Source: JASMHC01 sp964476515 | GTDB taxonomy: Bacteria > Pseudomonadota > Alphaproteobacteria > Rhodobacterales > Rhodobacteraceae | Length of the DNA: 6,391 bases | Direction of reading: 5' to 3' | NCBI GenBank assembly: GCA_964476515.1 | Contig: CAYZAY010000118.1 | Coordinates: 1-6,391, forward strand | Part shown: one piece after another, positions 1 through 4,756 of the stretch | Layout of the letters: each line of letters begins with the position of its first letter | Position numbering within the stretch: position 1 is the first letter of the stretch | Position numbers and translations under genes: made by a program | Notes under the pieces: model-generated | Database searches by the model: none | The model's input: the letters and a program-made list of their open reading frames with translations, nothing else | What the model was told of the DNA's origin: nothing

Positions 1-54
1 AAATCGAACCCGCAAACTCTCGTTATGAACGAGGGACCAGCAGGGGGCAGGTCA
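1..54 (-). mobile_element. Probable insertion sequence end (IS3-like), rest outside the window
   Basis: Read on the minus strand from base 54, the sequence begins TGACCTGCCCCC and is followed by a perfect 6-bp inverted repeat with a 3-base loop (CTCGTT-cat-AACGAG, bases 19-33), then a GCGGGTTCGA stretch running off the edge. A TG start followed by a C-rich block resembles the terminal repeats of IS3-family elements, and the segment carries the 3' end of an open frame whose last residues look unrelated to the rest. No transposase is visible, because the element would extend to the left. The other end and any target duplication are out of view, so this is a pattern-based call. It could instead be ordinary 3' sequence of the neighbouring gene. 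Confidence 0.45.
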
Positions 55-442
55 GTGGCTTGTTGAGCAGTTTTGGTGGGGAGATCAAAAAGGCACTTAC
101 TTTTGCCGCCGTTTTACCCTTGTCCACCGAAATCGGGATGGAAGTAGGCACTGCTTCTACGCTCAAGCCTTCCCCGAAGTTGGTTTTCGTCGGGATCAAG
201 GCAATGTCCTGGCCAGTGGCGAGGCGTACGGACAATGCGTTGCCATGAATATTGAAAGCTTCAGCCCAATTGCCAGCCTCAAAGAGCGAACTAAGATCTA
301 ATATGACTCGACCTTCGATAGTATACTGAGCCATTATTGTTGTAGCGCAATCTCTTGTTTCCGATCCAATTGAAATGCTCTCAATACCAATTGGTACCTC
401 TTTTGGTAATCCAGCTTTTTCGAAATCCTCGTACGACAACAT
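23..442 (-). CDS. Hypothetical protein, 139 aa, low GC, possibly cut at its 3' end by an insertion
   Basis: I do not recognise this protein. The frame is open further upstream to an ATG at 484, but that start has no Shine-Dalgarno sequence, while the ATG at 442 is preceded by GGAG at 7 bases, so I choose 442. The product is soluble-looking, with no signal peptide or membrane segment, mixed alpha/beta composition, and alternating hydrophobic stretches (IEGRVILDLSSLF, residues 42-54; SVRLATGQDIALIP, 71-84) suggestive of beta strands. Residues 130-139 (LTCPLLVPRS) are encoded by the putative IS end at 1-54, so the native C terminus may be lost. Hand count of 241-420 gives 72 of 180 G+C (40%), against 39 of 60 (65%) in trmD at 841-900, suggesting acquired DNA. 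It follows trmD by 64 bases on the same strand and may be read from the trmD transcript; no terminator is evident in the gap. Confidence 0.5.
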   Translation of the reverse strand: MLSYEDFEKAGLPKEVPIGIESISIGSETRDCATTIMAQYTIEGRVILDLSSLFEAGNWAEAFNIHGNALSVRLATGQDIALIPTKTNFGEGLSVEAVPTSIPISVDKGKTAAKVSAFLISPPKLLNKPLTCPLLVPRS

Positions 443-506
443 TTCGATGCTCCAAATAATGCAATAGCAATCGCATACCAGCATTTTGCTACTGAACTTG
501 GAAGCG

Positions 507-1283
507 CTACTTCTTCCCCCACATATCGGGCCGTCGCTCCCGCGTGATCTTCTCGCTCATCTCACGTCGCCATTCCTCGATCTTCCCGTGATGCCCTGAC
601 ATCAGCACCTCGGGGATCGGGCGGCCCATCCATTCTGCAGGCTTGGTATACTGAGGGTGTTCCAAAAGCCCGTTTGAGTGGCTTTCTTCTTCGGTCGAGG
701 CTTCATTGCCCAGCACACCGGGGATCAGTCGGACAGTGGCGTCGATCATGGCTTGGGCGGCAATCTCGCCCCCTGTCAGGACGAAATCGCCCAGTGAAAC
801 TTCTTGCACGTTGTACTGTTCCAGCACCCGCTCATCGACGCCTTCGAACCGGCCACAGAGCAGGGTGATGCCGTCGCATTGGCTCCAAGCGCGGGCCATT
901 TTCTGGTCGAAAGGTTTGCCGCGCGGGGAAAGGTAAACGACGGGCCAATTACCTTTTGTGCCGCTCATGGCGTCGTAGATCGCAGGGCCGACCACGTCAG
1001 CGCGCAGCACCATGCCAGCGCCTCCGCCTGCTGGGGTGTCGTCGACGTTGCGGTGTTTGCCGATGCCAAAAGGGCGCAGGTCGATGGTTTCCAACTGCCA
1101 CAGCCGATCCTTCAACGCGCGACCTGTCAGGCTTTCGCCCAACACGCCGGGAAAGGCGTTCGGAAAAAGGGTGATGATCTTGGCGGTCCAGATATCGACC
1201 AGACGCTTTTCTTCCATCAGGTCACGCGGTTTATGTGAAACCTGAATGGATTTGCGGCCAAAGGATTTGGGTTTGTCGGTCAT
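507..1283 (-). CDS. trmD: tRNA (guanine-37-N1)-methyltransferase TrmD
   Basis: TrmD transfers a methyl group from S-adenosylmethionine to N1 of G37, next to the anticodon, in tRNAs reading CUN, CCN and CGG, which prevents +1 frameshifting. It is a cytoplasmic SPOUT (trefoil-knot) homodimer. Family blocks are all present in order: PAGGGAGMVLRAD (residues 84-96), YLSPRGKPFDQ (117-127), LLCGRFEGVDERV (141-153), SLGDFVLTGGEIAA (163-176, the knot and cofactor site), LLEHPQYTKP (206-215) and VLMSGHHGKIEEWR (226-239). At 258 aa it is near the usual length, but it is shifted: there are about 22-30 extra N-terminal residues, and it ends soon after ERRPDMW, so it lacks most of the terminal helices of the E. 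coli protein. The start at 1283 is supported by GAGG upstream; the internal Met23 has no such site. It lies 116 bases after rimM, the usual partner order. Confidence 0.96.
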   Translation of the reverse strand: MTDKPKSFGRKSIQVSHKPRDLMEEKRLVDIWTAKIITLFPNAFPGVLGESLTGRALKDRLWQLETIDLRPFGIGKHRNVDDTPAGGGAGMVLRADVVGPAIYDAMSGTKGNWPVVYLSPRGKPFDQKMARAWSQCDGITLLCGRFEGVDERVLEQYNVQEVSLGDFVLTGGEIAAQAMIDATVRLIPGVLGNEASTEEESHSNGLLEHPQYTKPAEWMGRPIPEVLMSGHHGKIEEWRREMSEKITRERRPDMWGKK

Positions 1284-1399
1284 GTTCGCCCTCGGGATGT
1301 CAGCGCGTTCTAACGCCAGCCATGGTGGAAGGGCAAGGCTGGGGCGGATTTGGTGAAAGCTTAAAGGTCTGCTTGCAACTTGCGGGCCTGTAGTGAGAC

Positions 1400-1906
1400 T
1401 TAATCCAAAAGCCCTTCGGGAGGGTCTGCAACAATTCTACTGGCTTTCAGGTCGACCGTTGGGATCACTTCAAGGGTAAAGGGCAGCAGCACGGTGCCTT
1501 TCAACCCTGCACCGTAGATTTCCAACAGGTCAGCCGCGCCGTGGTTCAGGACAGTTTTGACGCGCCCCAGAAGCGTGCCGCCGGTGTCGTAAACCTCAAC
1601 CCCGATCAGGTCGGTGTGATAGTATTCATCATCCGGCAGGTCAGGCAGCTTGCTGCGGTCAGCGTATATTTTCACACCCTTCAAGCCATCGGCCTGTTCC
1701 TTGGTTTTGACGCCAGCAACCTGTGCGGCAAATCCATTGTTGATCGGGCGTGTCAGGGTGACCGAGAATTCTTGCTGACCATCTTCGGACGTCAAAACGC
1801 CGTAGTCGGCAAGCGCTGTTGGCTCAGCGGTGAAGCTTTTCAGACGAACCTCGCCTTTGACGCCAAACGCGCCAGCAAATGCGCCTACACAGATTTTGTC
1901 GGTCAT
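1400..1906 (-). CDS. rimM: 16S rRNA-processing / 30S maturation factor RimM
   Basis: RimM binds the 30S subunit through S19 and assists late maturation of the 16S rRNA 3' head domain. The 168-residue length is typical. The N-terminal beta-barrel domain begins with VGAFAGAFGVKGEVRLKSFT (residues 7-26), the family signature, and covers roughly residues 5-85. The C-terminal PRC-barrel-like domain includes DDEYYHTDLIGVEVYD (92-107), TLLGRVKTVLNHGAADLLEI (111-130) and LLPFTLEVIPTVDL (140-153), ending DPPEGLLD. The start at 1906 has GGAG at 7 bases. The ATG overlaps the stop of the upstream 47-codon gene (ATGA, 4 bases), implying translational coupling. It belongs to the rpsP–rimM–trmD ribosome biogenesis set. 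Confidence 0.95.
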   Translation of the reverse strand: MTDKICVGAFAGAFGVKGEVRLKSFTAEPTALADYGVLTSEDGQQEFSVTLTRPINNGFAAQVAGVKTKEQADGLKGVKIYADRSKLPDLPDDEYYHTDLIGVEVYDTGGTLLGRVKTVLNHGAADLLEIYGAGLKGTVLLPFTLEVIPTVDLKASRIVADPPEGLLD

Positions 1907-2046
1907 TTACGTGCTCCGATACAGATGCCTTTAACTACGTGCCCACCACGGTCGAGACAATTGTCTGCCATTCCATTTCTCTCGTAAAGGATGCCAGCGA
2001 CGAAAACAGCGGCCAAAAAGACAATGAAGCGGATTAGTCGGAACAT
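1903..2046 (-). CDS. Small single-pass membrane protein, 47 aa, function unknown
   Basis: This short gene is easy to miss. It translates to 47 residues: a basic start (MFRLIR), one hydrophobic helix (IVFLAAVFVAGILY, residues 8-21), and a short hydrophilic tail with two cysteines at 30 and 42 in the pattern C-x2-RGG-x6-C (NCLDRGGHVVKGIC). The positive N terminus predicts a cytoplasmic N end and a periplasmic tail where the two cysteines could form a disulfide; there is no lipobox and no convincing signal-peptidase site. Coding status is supported by context: AGGA lies 8-9 bases before the ATG, the start comes one base after the bluB stop, and the TGA overlaps the rimM ATG (ATGA). I recall similar short helix-plus-C/GG/C peptides in Rhodobacteraceae but cannot name a family. 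Function is unknown. Confidence 0.75.
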   Translation of the reverse strand: MFRLIRFIVFLAAVFVAGILYERNGMADNCLDRGGHVVKGICIGARK

Positions 2047-2047
2047 T

Positions 2048-2695
2048 TTAGCGTTCCTCGACGATCAATTGATCCGCCCGCGTTTCCCACCCTGCAAGCT
2101 CAAGTTCAGGGGTTTCGGTGAATTCTTCCGGCCAGCCGATACACAGGTACGCCACAAGCGACCAGTCGTCAGGGACATTCAGGTCGGATTTAAGCCGATC
2201 GGGGTCAAGGATGGACACCCAGCCAAGCCCCAGCCCGTGTGCACGCAAAACCAGCCAGAACTGCATGATCGCAGACACGACCGAATAGCGGCGCATTTCT
2301 GGCATAGTGCCAGCCCCAAGACCCGCACCTTTGGTGGTTTCTTCGTCGCAGAACACAGCAACCTGAATAGGGGATTCCTGCATGCCGGACAGTTTCAGTC
2401 CTGCGTAAATCTTTGATTTGTCGCCGGAATACCCAGCCAAGGCATCTGCGTTGGCCGCCTGAAAATTCTTGAGCGCAGCGGCGCGGGTGGTGTCTGAGGA
2501 CACGCGCACAATGCGCCAAGGTTCAGACAGGCCAACCGAAGGGGCCATAGCAAAACTGCCAAGGCAGCTTTGCAATAGATCTTCGTCAACATGGTCATGG
2601 CGGAAGCGGCGTATATCACGCCGCTTCGCCAAAAGCAGGTCAAGCTGCTCTCGGAATTCTGGATCGAACTCAGGGTTGGCTTGACCTTGCTGCAA
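2048..2695 (-). CDS. bluB: 5,6-dimethylbenzimidazole synthase BluB
   Basis: BluB uses FMNH2 and O2 to fragment bound flavin and form 5,6-dimethylbenzimidazole, the lower axial ligand of vitamin B12. It has a nitroreductase-like fold and acts in the cytoplasm. Numbered from the TTG at 2695 (215 aa), family blocks are RRDIRRF (25-31), APSVG.SEPW (51-60), LKLSGM..SPI (100-109), GLGLGWVSI (154-162), VAYLCIGWP (181-189) and ETPELELAGWETR (194-206). Asp27 and Ser161 match Asp32 and Ser167 of Sinorhizobium meliloti BluB, both reported important for activity. No ATG exists between the rpsP stop and residue 50; the only upstream in-frame ATG (2917) lies deep inside rpsP, and its extension is an out-of-frame reading of the S16 tail. 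TTG at 2695, four bases after the rpsP stop, is therefore the likely start, with a weak AGAG at 6 bases. The ETPELE and GWE motifs separate it from general nitroreductases. Confidence 0.9.
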   Translation of the reverse strand: MQQGQANPEFDPEFREQLDLLLAKRRDIRRFRHDHVDEDLLQSCLGSFAMAPSVGLSEPWRIVRVSSDTTRAAALKNFQAANADALAGYSGDKSKIYAGLKLSGMQESPIQVAVFCDEETTKGAGLGAGTMPEMRRYSVVSAIMQFWLVLRAHGLGLGWVSILDPDRLKSDLNVPDDWSLVAYLCIGWPEEFTETPELELAGWETRADQLIVEER

Positions 2696-2699
2696 AGTC

Positions 2700-3089
2700 T
2701 TACTCTGCAGCTGCTTCTTCTTCAGCTGGCGCTGCAGCAGCTTCAGCAGCTTCTGCTGCCTTAGCGGCTTTTTCGTCAGCGCGTTCTTGTGCTTTTTTGC
2801 CTGGAACAGCTTTCTTTGGGTTGCTGCGTTCTGTTTTTGCAACAACGCCAGCAGCTTCGAGCATACGTGCAACGCGGTCAGTGGTCTGAGCGCCCTGGCC
2901 AAGCCAGTACTGAACACGCTCGAGGTCCATTTTCACACGGTCTTCGCTGTCTTTTGCCAGCAGTGGGTTATATGTGCCCAGCTTTTCGATGAAGCGACCA
3001 TCACGAGGCATGCGGCTGTCCGCTGCAACGATACGGTAGAATGGGCGTTTCTTCGAGCCACCACGGGCCAGACGGATTTTAATAGCCAT
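2700..3089 (-). CDS. rpsP: 30S ribosomal protein S16
   Basis: S16 binds 16S rRNA early in 30S assembly and stabilises the 5' and central domains. The conserved core fills residues 1-85: MAIKIRLARGGSKKRPFYRI (1-20), VAADSRMPRDGRFIEKLGTY (21-40) and YWLGQGAQTTDRVARML (61-77). At 129 aa it exceeds the roughly 80-residue E. coli protein by a C-terminal tail first rich in Lys (KKAVPGKKAQ) and then in Ala and Glu to the end, a form common in alphaproteobacteria and probably disordered or helical. A strong AAGGAG lies 8 bases before the ATG, fitting a highly translated gene. It sits 57 bases after the chorismate mutase and 4 bases before bluB. Confidence 0.97.
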   Translation of the reverse strand: MAIKIRLARGGSKKRPFYRIVAADSRMPRDGRFIEKLGTYNPLLAKDSEDRVKMDLERVQYWLGQGAQTTDRVARMLEAAGVVAKTERSNPKKAVPGKKAQERADEKAAKAAEAAEAAAAPAEEEAAAE

Positions 3090-3146
3090 TAGAGTTTCTC
3101 CTTAGATTGGCGTTGTTGATGGATCATTGTCCACCATACATCCTTG

Positions 3147-3443
3147 TTATAATTGATGTTTCTTGTGATTTTGGATCACTTCCCGAATAATGAAATTCAG
3201 GAAATTCTTGGCAAATTCGGGGTCGAGATCGGCGCGTTTTGCCAGATCTTCGAGACGGGCAATCTGCTTGTCTTCGCGCACGGTGTCGGAAGGGGGCAGA
3301 TCGTGTTCGGCTTTCAGTTTGCCCACCGCTTGGGTATGCTTGAAGCGCTCACCCAGAGTATAGACAAGGATCGCATCAAGTCGGTCGATGCTTTCGCGGT
3401 GGTTTTTGAGGAGTTCCGCAGCGCGGGTGACGTTATCGGTCAT
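3147..3443 (-). CDS. Chorismate mutase, AroQ (type II) class
   Basis: This enzyme rearranges chorismate to prephenate, the branch point to phenylalanine and tyrosine. It is an all-helical, stand-alone AroQ domain of 98 residues, expected to be a cytoplasmic dimer with no fused dehydratase or dehydrogenase. Aligned by eye to the E. coli P-protein mutase domain, active-site positions R11, R28, K39, D48, R51 and E52 correspond to R16, R33, K44, D53, R56 and E57; the position of Q88 appears to be His93. The first helix shows RESIDRLDAILVYTLGERF (16-34). I chose the ATG at 3443 because AAGGGG lies 8 bases upstream; ATGs at 3506 and 3476 have no such site. It is separated by 72 bases from the acetyltransferase gene upstream and precedes rpsP. 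Its presence beside ribosomal genes is, as I recall, usual in Rhodobacteraceae. Confidence 0.9.
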   Translation of the reverse strand: MTDNVTRAAELLKNHRESIDRLDAILVYTLGERFKHTQAVGKLKAEHDLPPSDTVREDKQIARLEDLAKRADLDPEFAKNFLNFIIREVIQNHKKHQL

Positions 3444-3515
3444 ACGGTTGCCCCTTGTGATGGAGTTTGTAGACATTTGTAAAATTTGTACGCCGAAACG
3501 GTGCAAATGCGTGGA

Positions 3516-4121
3516 TCAGTCAACGGCCCATCCTTTCGGCTTGAACAAAGGGTCGGCATAGTGGGCGATTTCCATCGCGATGCCGTCTTCGATTTGGCTT
3601 GAACGAAGTTCTTCCGGTGACGGGTGGCGATAGCACACATCATGACCGTCAACGCTTTTGGCGGACTTGTCTTTGACGGCGCCCAGACGTTCGGCCAGAC
3701 GGATCGCTTCAAGGTTTTTCGGGTCGACGTAAGACACTGCGCCGTCCCAGCCCAGATCTTCGTAGAAATACATCCGCACACGGTCGGTCGCTTCAAGCGC
3801 AAAACCTTTGCCGGCCTGATCTGGCCAGATGATCCACGCGATCTCTTTTTCCGGCCATTGCGCGGGGAACCAGCCACCAGCCATGCCGACGGTTTCGTCG
3901 GTGTCTTTCAGGTGGATCATCCACATGCCAAAGCCGCGGATTTCCCAATGGCCGATTTCGGCGGCATAGAGCATCCACGACTCATAAGCTGACAGAGGGC
4001 CACCCATGAAACGCGAGCGATAGCTAGAGAACGTCGCCTTGAAGTTCGGATAATCCTCAGGGTCCGGACCGCGCAGGACCAGACGATTGGTTTCGAGGAT
4101 TGGAATATCACGATGTCCCAT
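3516..4121 (-). CDS. GNAT family N-acetyltransferase, RimJ/RimL-like (copy 2 of tandem pair)
   Basis: This 201-residue protein belongs to the Acetyltransf_3 type of the GNAT fold and transfers an acetyl group from acetyl-CoA to an amine; the substrate cannot be told from sequence. It opens with ETNRLVLRGPDPEDYPNF (residues 10-27), the classic RimJ/RimL first strand and helix. The acetyl-CoA motif A is EKEIAWIIWPDQAGKGFALE (91-110), with Q-A-G-K-G-F as the pyrophosphate loop, followed by the motif B region DPKNLEAIRLAERLGA (133-148). It clearly resembles the upstream neighbour across residues 7-148 but carries a distinct C-terminal extension of about 30 residues (IEDGIAMEIAHYADPLF...). Its ATG overlaps the neighbour's TGA (TGATG), so it is probably expressed by coupling. 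A GGAGG lies 10 bases upstream. Confidence 0.88.
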   Translation of the reverse strand: MGHRDIPILETNRLVLRGPDPEDYPNFKATFSSYRSRFMGGPLSAYESWMLYAAEIGHWEIRGFGMWMIHLKDTDETVGMAGGWFPAQWPEKEIAWIIWPDQAGKGFALEATDRVRMYFYEDLGWDGAVSYVDPKNLEAIRLAERLGAVKDKSAKSVDGHDVCYRHPSPEELRSSQIEDGIAMEIAHYADPLFKPKGWAVD

Positions 4122-4672
4122 CAGGCGTAGGCCTCCATTCCGCCGTCGGCCAGTTCGTCTGGGGATAGGTGCCGCCAGATGTTCATTGGGCCGTATTCGG
4201 GGTGCTCAAAGATGCCGTCGGGTTGAGCACCCATGCGTTGGGCGAGGCTTTCAGAGCGGGTGTTCCCGTCCATTGTCAGGCTAATGATCGTATCGCGACC
4301 CAGCACGTCATAGGCGTAGGAACGCGAGGCAACGGCGGCCTCATAGGCGTAGCCTTTGCCTTCGGCGGCATCAAAGACGCTCCAGCCGATTTCGGCTTCC
4401 GGCCAGTCGTCGGGATGGTAGATGCCCACAACGCCCATTGGTTGGCCGCTTGCTTTTTCTTCCAGCATCCAACGGCCATATCCGCGCAACTGCCATTGGC
4501 CGATCAGGGACGACAGACGAGACCAAGCCGCTTGGCGATTATACGGGCCTCCGATACCAGCCGAACGGGGCGACGCGTTGAATGCCGCATAGGCCTCGAA
4601 ATCCTCAATACGCGGTGCGCGGAGGATCAGGCGGTCTGTTTCGAGTGATGGGATGGTGATGGTTGTTGTCAT
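4121..4672 (-). CDS. GNAT family N-acetyltransferase, RimJ/RimL-like (copy 1 of tandem pair)
   Basis: A 183-residue GNAT acetyltransferase of the RimJ/RimL (Acetyltransf_3) type. Visible elements are ETDRLILRAPRIEDFEAY (11-28), motif A with the acetyl-CoA loop (EIGWSVFDAAEGKGYAYEAA, 94-113, loop A-E-G-K-G-Y) and motif B (NTRSESLAQRMGA, 137-149). The C terminus holds a short W-R-H-L-S-P-D-E-L segment (166-174) similar in spacing to H-P-S-P-E-E-L in its partner, consistent with duplication. The start at 4672 is preceded only by a G run (GGGGG about 9 bases away), so translation initiation may be modest. It lies 84 bases after ffh and may be read through from it. The acceptor may be a protein N terminus or a small molecule; sequence does not decide. 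Confidence 0.88.
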   Translation of the reverse strand: MTTTITIPSLETDRLILRAPRIEDFEAYAAFNASPRSAGIGGPYNRQAAWSRLSSLIGQWQLRGYGRWMLEEKASGQPMGVVGIYHPDDWPEAEIGWSVFDAAEGKGYAYEAAVASRSYAYDVLGRDTIISLTMDGNTRSESLAQRMGAQPDGIFEHPEYGPMNIWRHLSPDELADGGMEAYA

Positions 4673-4691
4673 GTCAAAATACCCCCGTCGC

Positions 4692-4711
4692 GCACTGCCG
4701 AAGTGGCGTGC
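4692..4711. other. Bulged hairpin in the ffh–acetyltransferase gap
   Basis: Bases 4692-4711 can fold as GCAC-(t)-GCC, loop of five, GGC-GTGC: seven base pairs with a single bulged T. On the minus strand it lies 19 bases before the acetyltransferase ATG and about 45 bases after the ffh stop. No T run follows, so it is not a standard intrinsic terminator. It could stabilise the ffh mRNA 3' end or influence initiation at the next gene; chance pairing in GC-rich DNA is also possible. Confidence 0.3.
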
Positions 4712-4756
4712 CCGTGGCGCTGACGCGCAGTAGGTATTTAGAGCAAGATAAAGTCA

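Noticed and set aside
1..33. tRNA-like pieces on the minus strand: a CTCG-TTCATAA-CGAG anticodon-like arm with CAT in the loop, and a GGTTCGATT T-loop-like stretch
   Set aside because: There is no D arm or acceptor strand in the preceding 30 bases, the spacing between the arms is one short, and the segment fits an insertion-sequence end better.
443..484. Upstream in-frame ATG at 484 that would add 14 residues to the low-GC gene
   Set aside because: It has no ribosome binding site, whereas the ATG at 442 has GGAG at 7 bases.
1284..1399. A possible gene or terminator in the 116-base gap between rimM and trmD
   Set aside because: The only minus-strand ATG frame there has six codons, and I found no stem followed by a T run.
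3478..3506. TTGCAC-17 bases-TTTACA as a promoter for chorismate mutase and rpsP
   Set aside because: Each box matches the consensus at only three of six positions, and the gap is AT-rich enough for this by chance; an internal promoter here remains possible but is not supported.
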